Below are positions 1 to 5,248 of a DNA stretch of 5,248 nt, piece by piece. Position 1 is the stretch's first letter. The number at the start of each line of letters is the position of its first letter. The DNA is taken from positions 1 through 5,248 of the forward strand of contig JAQUMS010000117.1 in NCBI GenBank assembly GCA_028717985.1. The letters run 5' to 3'. This DNA comes from Candidatus Omnitrophota bacterium. Its GTDB lineage: Bacteria > Omnitrophota > Gorgyraeia > Gygaellales > Profunditerraquicolaceae. The notes under the pieces are model-generated. The model worked only from the letters and a program-made list of their open reading frames with translations. It did no database searches and had not been told where the DNA came from. The position numbers and the translations under genes are program-made.

Positions 1-2
1 AA

Positions 3-50
3 GGGGACCTGCATATCCATCCGCATGAACACGTGGAACATCATACCTAA
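3..50 (+). CDS. possible C-terminal end of an upstream gene, His-rich (ambiguous)
   Basis: Frame 3 is open from the left edge to a TAA at 48-50 and reads GDLHIHPHEHVEHHT, with six His in fifteen residues. Such a tail could bind a metal ion, but no domain is visible and no family can be named. It does not look like the end of a GAPDH, the usual pgk neighbour. Two alternatives compete. Frame 1 is open to a TGA at 76-78 with a less gene-like composition. The opposite strand can be read leftwards from ATG codons near position 45 as a Met-rich start, because CAT codons are ATG on the other strand. The sequence to the left is needed to decide. Confidence 0.25.
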   Translation, partial: GDLHIHPHEHVEHHT

Positions 51-105
51 AGCAAGAATATGTATTGTAACGGAATGAGACCGGAGTATTTATGAAAATA
101 GATTT

Positions 106-178
106 TTTTACGCTAAAGTCATTTTTCTGAAATTATTTGACAAACAGTATATTTTACGTTAAAATTAATGACTTAATT
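106..178. repeat. repeated 14-mer and inverted repeats around the pgk promoter
   Basis: TTTTACGCTAAAGT at 106-119 recurs as TTTTACGTTAAAAT at 152-165, with 12 of 14 bases identical and a 46-bp offset. The second copy covers the -10 hexamer and is itself an inverted repeat (ATTTTA, CGT, TAAAAT at 151-165). A further inverted repeat, AATTAA-TGAC-TTAATT at 163-178, lies over the predicted start point. The arrangement resembles a pair of operator sites for a dimeric regulator. The AT-rich composition makes chance repeats common, so the regulatory reading is only an inference. Confidence 0.3.
137..165 (+). promoter_or_regulatory. sigma-70-type promoter for the pgk operon
   Basis: TTGACA at 137-142 is a perfect -35 hexamer. 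After exactly 17 bp comes TAAAAT at 160-165, a five-of-six match to the -10 consensus. The preceding bases (121-136) are AT-rich and could act as an UP element. The predicted transcription start is near 172, giving a 5' leader of about 47 nt that contains the pgk ribosome binding site. No other pair of hexamers of this quality was seen in the gaps of the window, so this is the best candidate promoter for pgk-tpiA-secG. Chance matches are possible in AT-rich DNA, but spacing, quality and position agree. Confidence 0.72.
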
Positions 179-218
179 CAAAAATAAATTTTAAAAGTAT
201 TATGCAGGGAGGTTTTAC

Positions 219-1397
219 ATGGCGAAATTAACGGTTAAAGAGCTTGATTTTAAAGGTAAAACGGTATTAATGCGGGCAGATTTTAATGTCCCTTTAGATG
301 CCGCTTTAGCAATAACGGACGATACTCGCATCAGAGAAACCATCCCCACAATTAAATATATTCTTGATAACGGCGCGAAAAAACTGGTATTGATGAGTCA
401 TCTCGGAAGGCCTGACGGTAAAAGGGTTGAGAAATACAGTTTGAAACCCGTTGCCGCCCGCCTGGAGAACATTTTAAGCGAGCCGGTTAATTTTCTGAAT
501 GACTGTGTGGGGCCTGATATCAAGAAACAGGTTCAAACTTGCAAAGAACGGATTGTTCTTCTTGAAAATCTCAGGTATCACGCCGAAGAAGAAAGCAATG
601 ACCAGGGTTTTGCTAAAGAACTCGCAGGATTGGGTGATGTTTTTGTGAACGACGCGTTTGGCACCGCTCACCGGGCGCATGCTTCAACCGCCGGCGTGGA
701 TAATTTCTTAAAATCAGCCGCCGGTTTTTTGCTCGAAAAGGAGATTAAATACCTGGGTTCAGCTTTAGAAAAACCCGATCGTCCTTTTGTGGTGATACTC
801 GGCGGGGCGAAGGTTTCGGATAAAATCGCCGTGATCGATAATCTTTTGCCTAAATGCGATACCGTTATTATCGGCGGAGGCATGGCGTACACATTTTTAA
901 AAGCTCAGGGTAAAGAAATCGGAAATTCCAAGCTTGAAAAAGAGAAAATAGATATAGCCAAGAAAATTTTGGAAAAGGCGTCTGCGTTGAAAAAGCAAAT
1001 TCTTTTGCCGGTGGACCACGTTGTGGTCGATAAGGTCGACCCTTCTTCTCCCGGTCAGACGGTAGATGAAATTCCCGCGGGAAAAATCGCCGTGGATATC
1101 GGGCCGAAAACAATCAAACTTTTCGGGGATGTTTTGAAATGCGCCAAGACGGTTGTATGGAACAGCCCGCTTGGTGTTTTTGAGATGGATCCGTTCAGCG
1201 CCGGTACTAAAGAAATCGCTCTTGTACTGGCGGGAACAAAAGCCACAACGATCATCGGCGGAGGGGATACCGCAGCCGCTGTCGTCAAATTTAACCTTCA
1301 AAATAAAATGACTCATATTTCTACCGGCGGCGGGGCGAGTCTTGAATTCCTGGAGGGAAAAGTCCTTCCCGGTATTGCCGCCTTGAGCGATCTATAA
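219..1397 (+). CDS. pgk: phosphoglycerate kinase
   Basis: Cytosolic enzyme that transfers phosphate from 1,3-bisphosphoglycerate to ADP, giving 3-phosphoglycerate and ATP in glycolysis, and the reverse in gluconeogenesis. The 392 residues match the usual bacterial length. The N-terminal substrate domain shows ADFNVPLD (20-27), the catalytic Arg in DDTRI (R37), SHLGRPDG (60-67), ENLRYH (116-121) and NDAFGTAHRAH (144-154). The C-terminal nucleotide domain shows LGGAKVSDK (194-202, with K198), GGGMAYTFL (219-227), VWNSPLGVFE (313-322, E322 expected at the ribose), IIGGGD (345-350) and STGGGAS (368-374). All expected catalytic residues are present. The ATG is set by AGGGAGG at 206-212, six nt upstream. 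It is the first gene after the promoter at 137-165, and tpiA follows after 13 nt. A secure call. Confidence 0.98.
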   Translation: MAKLTVKELDFKGKTVLMRADFNVPLDAALAITDDTRIRETIPTIKYILDNGAKKLVLMSHLGRPDGKRVEKYSLKPVAARLENILSEPVNFLNDCVGPDIKKQVQTCKERIVLLENLRYHAEEESNDQGFAKELAGLGDVFVNDAFGTAHRAHASTAGVDNFLKSAAGFLLEKEIKYLGSALEKPDRPFVVILGGAKVSDKIAVIDNLLPKCDTVIIGGGMAYTFLKAQGKEIGNSKLEKEKIDIAKKILEKASALKKQILLPVDHVVVDKVDPSSPGQTVDEIPAGKIAVDIGPKTIKLFGDVLKCAKTVVWNSPLGVFEMDPFSAGTKEIALVLAGTKATTIIGGGDTAAAVVKFNLQNKMTHISTGGGASLEFLEGKVLPGIAALSDL

Positions 1398-1410
1398 AAG
1401 GAAAAAAACT

Positions 1411-2187
1411 ATGCGCAAAATTATTATCGCGGGAAACTGGAAGATGTATAAAACGATAAGCGAAGCCATTGAGCTCGCCAACGGTTTAAAGCGGGAATTG
1501 TCCAGTCTTGATTACGCTGCCGTGGATGTGGTCTTATGCCCTCCGTATACTGCGTTAAGCGAAGTGTCGGAAGTATTGTCCGGCACCGAAATAAAACTTG
1601 GGGCGCAGGATGTGTATTGGGAAGATGAAGGCGCTTTTACGGGAGAGGTTTCTTGCCCGATGTTGAAAGACGCAGGCTGTACATACGTGATTATTGGGCA
1701 TTCAGAAAGAAGGCAGTTTTTTTCCGAGACCAATGAAACAGTGAATAAGAAATTAAAAGCTATTTTAAAGCATGGCCTTATTCCTATCGTCTGCGTGGGG
1801 GAAACATTGGCGGAACGGGAAAGAAATGAGACGTTTAAAGTCCTAGAAAATCAGGTCAAGAAAAGCCTCGCGGAGATATCCCAGAGCGACATCGTAAAAG
1901 TTATTATCGCGTATGAACCCGTGTGGGCAATCGGCACAGGAAGGACCGCAACGCCGGCTCAGGCCGAGGAGACACAAAAATATATTCGCGATTTGTTGAG
2001 CGCGGTGTATAATAAGACAATATCAGAATCAATCAGGATTCAGTATGGCGGGAGCGTTAAACCCGAAAATACTACCGAATTAATGAAACAGCCTGATGTT
2101 GATGGCGCGTTGGTGGGGGGAGCCAGTTTGAAAATCCTCTCGTTCGCCGACATCATTAAGCAGGCAGGCAAGGTTTCCAAGGGGTAA
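1411..2187 (+). CDS. tpiA: triosephosphate isomerase
   Basis: Cytosolic TIM-barrel enzyme, normally a dimer, that interconverts dihydroxyacetone phosphate and glyceraldehyde 3-phosphate. At 258 residues it has the family length. The active site is complete: N9 and K11 in AGNWKM, H97 in IIGHSERR (94-101), and the catalytic base E169 in AYEPVWAIGTG (167-177), which also begins the mobile phosphate-gripping loop 6. The phosphate-binding segments YGGSV (212-216) and GALVGGASL (232-240) are also present. A modest Shine-Dalgarno AAGGA at 1398-1402 lies 8 nt before the ATG. The 13-nt gap after pgk, with no terminator or promoter in it, implies co-transcription, so two enzymes of lower glycolysis are made together. 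Nothing is truncated or unusual. Confidence 0.98.
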   Translation: MRKIIIAGNWKMYKTISEAIELANGLKRELSSLDYAAVDVVLCPPYTALSEVSEVLSGTEIKLGAQDVYWEDEGAFTGEVSCPMLKDAGCTYVIIGHSERRQFFSETNETVNKKLKAILKHGLIPIVCVGETLAERERNETFKVLENQVKKSLAEISQSDIVKVIIAYEPVWAIGTGRTATPAQAEETQKYIRDLLSAVYNKTISESIRIQYGGSVKPENTTELMKQPDVDGALVGGASLKILSFADIIKQAGKVSKG

Positions 2188-2188
2188 A

Positions 2189-2208
2189 CCCGCCGCGGCG
2201 GGGCGCCC
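2189..2208. repeat. overlapping GC-rich palindromes after tpiA
   Basis: Just after the tpiA stop lies CCCGCCGCGGCGGG (2189-2202), a perfect 14-nt palindrome, overlapped by GGGCGCCC (2201-2208), a perfect 8-nt palindrome. The block is almost pure G+C and stands out from its AT-leaning surroundings. In RNA the first would form at least a 5-bp stem with a CGCG loop. No T-run follows, so it is not a canonical intrinsic terminator. It could act as a 3' RNA-stabilising structure, a pause site, a protein-binding site or a dispersed repeat. I cannot choose between these from one copy. Confidence 0.55.
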
Positions 2209-2212
2209 TCGT

Positions 2213-2261
2213 ATGCCGGAGTTTAAAGATAAGCGTATCTTATCAGGCCGACCGGGCCGGG
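2213..2261. repeat. hairpin block of REP-like shape between tpiA and secG
   Basis: GATAAG (2228-2233) and CTTATC (2239-2244) form a perfect 6-bp stem around a CGTAT loop. An outer GCC (2215-2217) can pair with GGC (2246-2248), and GGCC (2246-2249) can instead pair with GGCC (2255-2258). The overall form, GCCGGA at one end and CTTATCAGGCCGAC at the other, recalls enterobacterial REP elements as I remember them. That is a resemblance of shape only. With the palindromes at 2189-2208 it fills most of the 102-nt gap, which contains no credible gene. The secG ribosome binding site lies just after it at 2279-2283. Confidence 0.35.
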
Positions 2262-2289
2262 TAACGTAGTAAGCTGACAGGAGTTTTAA

Positions 2290-2811
2290 ATGATAGGATT
2301 AGTTGTTACTGTACATGTGATCGTGTGTGTTGGTTTGATTGTTATTGTTTTGATTCAGCGCGGCAGAGGAGCCGGGCTGGTGGAAAGTTTTTCCGGGATA
2401 GAATCCATGTTCGGCGTGAAAACCAGCGCGTTTTTAACTAAAATTACCACTATTTTTTCAATTATTTTTTTCGTTACTTGTTTGAGTTTAACTTTTTTCT
2501 CTCTGCGCCAGAGCAAGTCTTTGATGAGAGGATATAAAACTTCCGTACCGGTAAAACAAACGACGGTCCCTGTTAAACCGCCGGTTCCCGAAGGTACTCA
2601 GCCGGTCACCAAGAATGAATCTGCCGTTTCTCAGCCATTGATGCCGGGAGCGCAAAAACAGGCAGAGGAACAACCGGTTAAGTTCAAGAAAGAAACTCCG
2701 GCGGCTCCTTTACGTATTATTAATGAAAAAAATAAAGTTCCGGCTCAACAGGCGGTTCCTCTTACTCAAGCTCCGGCAGGCAGCGGACAGGAACAAAAAA
2801 CTGCCAAATAA
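2290..2811 (+). CDS. secG: preprotein translocase subunit SecG with long C-terminal tail
   Basis: Accessory membrane subunit of the SecYEG channel, which helps SecA-driven export of unfolded proteins. Residues 2-22 and 52-72 form two hydrophobic helices. Between them lies the family's conserved loop, here LIQRGRGAGLVESF followed by GIESMFGVKTSAFLTK, matching the usual pattern of a glycine-rich turn and FG-K/T-FLTK. Residues 73-173 are an extra tail rich in Pro, Gln, Lys and Ala with a VPVK repeat near 86-96 and no predicted domain. Typical SecG proteins are about 75-110 residues, so 173 is long. By the E. coli topology the tail would face the periplasm. The ATG follows AGGAG (2279-2283) by 6 nt. 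secG next to tpiA is a recurring bacterial arrangement and supports the call. Confidence 0.92.
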   Translation: MIGLVVTVHVIVCVGLIVIVLIQRGRGAGLVESFSGIESMFGVKTSAFLTKITTIFSIIFFVTCLSLTFFSLRQSKSLMRGYKTSVPVKQTTVPVKPPVPEGTQPVTKNESAVSQPLMPGAQKQAEEQPVKFKKETPAAPLRIINEKNKVPAQQAVPLTQAPAGSGQEQKTAK

Positions 2812-2838
2812 TTTCTAATTTCGCATTGTTCTGATACT

Positions 2839-4473
2839 ATGGTGTTTTGTAACCGCTTTTTAATTTTGTCCGCGTGGCTATTGATGAACTCAATAGCCAT
2901 TTTTTTTTACGCGGGTGCCTGCGCCGGCGAATCCATCCCTGATTACGGCGACGCGTTTATCAGCGGATCAATCTCTGACGCCCGAACGCTTCTTCCCTTG
3001 CTCGCTTCCGACAGCGCGTCAAGCGGTGTGAGCGGCATGATCTTTAACGGCCTTGTAAAATACGATAAAGATATTATTTTGACGGGGGATTTGGCGGAAA
3101 ATTGGGAGATTAAAGACGGCGGACTGACTATAATTTTTCATTTACGAAAAAATGTGCGCTGGCATGACGGACATCCTTTCACTGCCGCTGATGTGGAGTT
3201 TACGTTCAAAAAATTTATTGATCCCGATGTTAAAACGGCATACAGCGGAGATTTTGAACGGGTTAAATCGCTTGACATCCTTGATGAGTATACGATTAAG
3301 GTTACGTATAAAGAGCCGTTTGCTCCCGGATTGGCCAGCTGGGGAATGCCGATAATTCCCAAGCATCTGCTTGAAAAACAGGATTTAAACAGATCATCAT
3401 TTCAGCGGAATCCGGTGGGAACAGGCCCGTATATATTTAAGGTTTGGAAACCGCAGGAAAAAATCGAGTTGGTTGCTAATCCCGATTATTTTGAAAAAAA
3501 ACCGTATATTTCCCGGTATATTTCCCGTGTTATTTCTGATGAGTCAACAATGTTTCTTGAACTTCAGACCCAGGGGGTTGATTCTTCGGGGCTGACGCCG
3601 CTTCAGTTCGCCCGGCAGACAGATACCCCTTTTTTTCAGGCGTCGTACAGGAAATTCCGTTTTCCGAGTTTCGGATATACTTATCTCGGGTATAATTTGA
3701 ACAGTAAGAAATTTCAGGATATCCGGGTAAGGAAAGCTTTGAATTACGCGGTGGATAAACAGGAGATTATTGATATGATCCTTTTGGGCCTCGGAAGGGT
3801 GTCCACGGGGCCGTTTTTGCCTGATTCATGGGCGTATAATTCCCGGGTCGCTCCGGTGGAATTTAATCCTTTTCACGCGCGCGCCTTGCTCGCGGAGGCC
3901 GGATGGAAAGATATAAACAAAGACGGCTGGCTGGAAAAAAACGGTGAGGTTTTTGAGTTTACGATTCTTACAAACCAGGGAAATGAAGAACGGATTAAAG
4001 TCGCTGAAATCATTCAAAAGCGTCTCCAGGAAATCGGGGTCCGGGTAAAGATTAAAGTGATTGAATGGAGTGTTTTTTTGTCGAACTATATAGATAAACG
4101 TTCGTTCGAGGCGGTTTTGCTTGGCTGGTCGCTGGCGTATGACCCGGATAATTTTGATATCTGGCATTCTTCCAAAATGCGGGAAGGGGAATTTAATTTT
4201 ATAGGATATTCAAATAAAGAGGTGGATGATTTGTTGGTGAAAGCCCGCAGTACATTCGATCAGGAAAAAAGAAAAGAGTATTACCATTCAATTCACGCGA
4301 TAATTTACGATGAACAGCCGTGCATGTTTTTATATGTTCCGGACAGCCTTTCTGTTGTTCACAGCAGATTTCAGGGAATTAAGCCCGCGCCTTTGGGGAT
4401 CGGGTATAATTTTATTCAGTGGTGGGTGCCTAAAGAAAAACAAAGATATAAAATAGCCATCAGCGTGAATTGA
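2839..4473 (+). CDS. ABC transporter family 5 solute-binding protein (peptide/nickel type)
   Basis: Extracytoplasmic receptor that captures a ligand, probably a short peptide, and delivers it to a DppB/DppC-type importer. Residues 1-29 look like a signal peptide: R6, a hydrophobic run from 7 to 24, then AGACAGES. Cleavage could be by signal peptidase I after ACA or, as a weak lipoprotein, before C28. The SBP_bac_5 fold shows FHLRKNVRWHDGHPFTAADV (100-119), NPVGTGPY (191-198), YLGYNL (282-287), VRKALNYAVDKQEI (297-310) and YDPDNFD (434-440), where an Asp would be expected to bind a peptide amino group as in DppA. An EF-hand-like loop DINKDGWLE occupies 358-366. The 544-residue length is normal. 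No Shine-Dalgarno precedes the ATG. It is kept because the only nearer in-frame ATG (2884) would remove R6 and most of the signal peptide. Substrate is not determined. Confidence 0.93.
   Translation: MVFCNRFLILSAWLLMNSIAIFFYAGACAGESIPDYGDAFISGSISDARTLLPLLASDSASSGVSGMIFNGLVKYDKDIILTGDLAENWEIKDGGLTIIFHLRKNVRWHDGHPFTAADVEFTFKKFIDPDVKTAYSGDFERVKSLDILDEYTIKVTYKEPFAPGLASWGMPIIPKHLLEKQDLNRSSFQRNPVGTGPYIFKVWKPQEKIELVANPDYFEKKPYISRYISRVISDESTMFLELQTQGVDSSGLTPLQFARQTDTPFFQASYRKFRFPSFGYTYLGYNLNSKKFQDIRVRKALNYAVDKQEIIDMILLGLGRVSTGPFLPDSWAYNSRVAPVEFNPFHARALLAEAGWKDINKDGWLEKNGEVFEFTILTNQGNEERIKVAEIIQKRLQEIGVRVKIKVIEWSVFLSNYIDKRSFEAVLLGWSLAYDPDNFDIWHSSKMREGEFNFIGYSNKEVDDLLVKARSTFDQEKRKEYYHSIHAIIYDEQPCMFLYVPDSLSVVHSRFQGIKPAPLGIGYNFIQWWVPKEKQRYKIAISVN
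2875..2908 (+). terminator. strong intrinsic terminator inside the binding-protein signal-peptide codons
   Basis: TGGCTATTGA (2875-2884) pairs perfectly with TCAATAGCCA (2890-2899) around a TGAAC loop. A run of nine T follows at 2900-2908, the first able to form a wobble pair with G2874. Stem, loop and T-run all fit a rho-independent terminator in the + direction; on the other strand no T-run follows the stem. It begins 64 nt after the secG stop, where an operon terminator would be expected, yet it lies within codons 13-24 of the next gene. It would end much pgk-tpiA-secG transcription unless ribosomes on the binding-protein start keep the stem open. The structure is certain; its function is inferred. 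Confidence 0.72.
3504..3527 (+). repeat. perfect 12-nt tandem duplication in the binding-protein gene
   Basis: GTATATTTCCCG occurs twice head to tail (3504-3515 and 3516-3527) and encodes YISRYISR at residues 223-230. It keeps the reading frame. The segment has about the family's usual length here (KPY...R..RVI.DES), so it is more likely a coincidence of sequence or local conversion than a recent insertion. Confidence 0.6.
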
Positions 4474-4501
4474 AAAGTCACCACGTAACGTGGTGGCTTT
4501 T
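4473..4501 (+). terminator. hairpin overlapping the binding-protein stop; partial terminator or processing site
   Basis: CACCACG (4479-4485) pairs with CGTGGTG (4489-4495) around a TAA loop. The stem extends outward by a T-G wobble, G-C and four A-T pairs, giving up to 13 bp. The A-side begins at the last base of the TGA stop and the T-side is CTTTT, followed by AATTA. The T-tract is short, so termination is probably incomplete. The permease begins 34 nt later. Hairpins at this place commonly protect the binding-protein mRNA or reduce read-through, so that more binding protein than permease is made. That role here is inferred from position. Confidence 0.6.
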
Positions 4502-4534
4502 AATTATGTGATTTGGTAACGCAGTTGAATCCCT

Positions 4535-5248
4535 ATGCTTAACTATATTATTCGCAGAATAGCTACTATTATTCCTATGCTGATCGGGATCGTAACTATC
4601 AGCTTTTTTATTGTTCATCTCGCTCCCGGGAAGCCGGTAGAGATGCAGCAGTCGCTTAACCCTAAAGTTTCCCTTGAGGTGCGTGAGCGTCTTTCAAAGC
4701 TGTACGGACTGGACAAGCCTTTGCATGTGCAATACCTTGACTGGGTCAGCCGTGTTGCGAGATGTGATTTCGGCCGTTCCTTCAGCGATGACCGGCTTGT
4801 GATCGAGAAGATATTTGAGCGGATACCTTTGACCCTGGGGATTAATATTGTTTCTCTGTTTTTCGTTTTTCTCATTGCTGTTCCTTTGGGAGTCAAGAGC
4901 GCGCTTAAGCCGGGATCAGCTTTTGATTCCGTAACTACGGTAGTAATTTTTCTTTTGTTTGCCGCTCCCACATTCTGGCTGGCTCTGTTATGTATGCAAT
5001 TATTTTGCATCCGCCTGGAGTGGTTTCCCGTTTCGGGAGTTAAATCCCTTGATTTTGAATACTTCACCTTCTGGCAAAAAATCTGGGATATAGGGAGGCA
5101 TTTGTTTCTTCCCGTGATGGTTTCTGTCTTGGGAAGCCTGGCGGGCAATTCCCGGTATATGCGATCCAGTATGATAGAGGTTTTGCAGCAGCCATACATA
5201 TTCGCGGCACGGGCTAAAGGCCTTTCCCGCCGGATGGTCATCTACAAA
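4535..5248 (+). CDS. DppB-type ABC transporter permease, 3' end beyond the window
   Basis: Integral membrane subunit of a dipeptide/oligopeptide/nickel-type importer, which would pair with a DppC-like permease and receive ligand from the binding protein just upstream. The start MLNYIIRRI is typical of the family, followed by helix 1 (about 8-28) and HLAPGKP (28-34). Next come the soluble segment with LSKLYGLDKPLHVQYLDW (53-70) and FGRSFSD (79-85), then helices near 99-120, 134-158 and 188-205. The cytoplasmic EAA loop that contacts the ATPase starts at FAARAKGLS (223-231, with A224, A225 and G229). The 238 codons stay open to the right edge; family members of about 305-340 residues imply that 70-100 are missing. 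An in-frame TGA at 4526-4528 and the family N-terminus fix the ATG, although no Shine-Dalgarno is visible. Confidence 0.94.
   Translation, partial: MLNYIIRRIATIIPMLIGIVTISFFIVHLAPGKPVEMQQSLNPKVSLEVRERLSKLYGLDKPLHVQYLDWVSRVARCDFGRSFSDDRLVIEKIFERIPLTLGINIVSLFFVFLIAVPLGVKSALKPGSAFDSVTTVVIFLLFAAPTFWLALLCMQLFCIRLEWFPVSGVKSLDFEYFTFWQKIWDIGRHLFLPVMVSVLGSLAGNSRYMRSSMIEVLQQPYIFAARAKGLSRRMVIYK

Noticed and set aside
87..109. TATTT-ATGA-AAATA stem followed by seven T, as a terminator of an upstream gene
   Set aside because: The stem is five A-T pairs only and is not stable enough to support a terminator.
92..130. 12-codon ORF (MKIDFFTLKSFF) with GGAG at 83-86, a possible leader peptide
   Set aside because: It ends before the -35 hexamer of the pgk promoter, so it would not be on that transcript; it is too short and too AT-driven to support.
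1014..1083. Inverted repeats GACCAC-GTT-GTGGTC (1014-1028) and TTCCCGCGGGAA (1072-1083) inside pgk
   Set aside because: Both lie in conserved coding sequence, lack a T-run and are short enough to arise by chance.
2213..2269. 18-codon ORF between tpiA and secG
   Set aside because: No ribosome binding site, and the sequence is explained by hairpins; the peptide has no recognisable feature.
2790..2819. TCTAAT at 2814-2819 with GGAACA at 2790-2795 as a promoter for the binding protein
   Set aside because: The -35 matches only three of six positions and the spacing is 18 bp, so it is not distinguishable from chance.
3494..3501. Run of eight A in the binding-protein gene as a programmed frameshift site
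   Set aside because: The frame continues normally with family motifs on both sides (NPVGTGPY before, VISDEST after), so no shift is needed.
4615..5241. Long open frame on the minus strand (208 codons)
   Set aside because: It is the antisense shadow of the permease, whose + frame shows helices and the EAA loop; the minus product has no recognisable motif.

Overview
The window is a stretch of ordinary bacterial chromosome read almost entirely on the + strand. It holds four complete genes (pgk, tpiA, secG and a family 5 extracytoplasmic solute-binding protein) followed by the first 238 codons of a DppB-type permease that runs off the right edge. Coding density is high and base composition is moderate, with AT-rich gaps. 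There are no rRNA or tRNA genes, no CRISPR array, no insertion sequence and no phage gene. A SecG subunit and a peptide/nickel-type ABC importer fit a bacterium with an ordinary plasma membrane and an extracytoplasmic binding protein. The order pgk-tpiA-secG occurs in several deep-branching and Gram-negative phyla. My impression is something near the PVC group, such as Omnitrophota, but this is inference from gene order and protein style and was not tested by any search.

Layout. Positions 1-218 hold the probable tail of an upstream gene (ambiguous) and an AT-rich control region with a near-consensus sigma-70 promoter (TTGACA, 17 bp, TAAAAT) placed to drive pgk. Positions 219-2187 encode two neighbouring glycolytic enzymes, phosphoglycerate kinase and triosephosphate isomerase, separated by 13 nt. 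Positions 2188-2289 are a 102-nt gap of GC-rich palindromes and a REP-shaped hairpin. Positions 2290-2811 encode SecG with an unusual Pro/Gln/Lys-rich C-terminal tail of about 100 residues. Positions 2839-4473 encode the solute-binding protein. A hairpin overlaps its stop codon, and the permease starts at 4535.

How the parts work together. pgk and tpiA supply central glycolysis and gluconeogenesis, SecG is an accessory subunit of the SecYEG translocon, and the binding protein (itself a Sec substrate by its signal peptide) delivers oligopeptides or a similar ligand to the permease. The most notable point is regulatory. A very good intrinsic terminator (10-bp perfect stem, 5-nt loop, nine T) lies inside the signal-peptide codons of the binding-protein gene, 64-97 nt after the secG stop. 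A second hairpin lies between the binding protein and the permease. Neither transporter gene has a visible Shine-Dalgarno sequence, whereas pgk, tpiA and secG do. This suggests that glycolysis/secG transcription mostly ends near 2908 and that transporter expression depends on read-through or on translation. I found no convincing previously undescribed system; the gene content is housekeeping.
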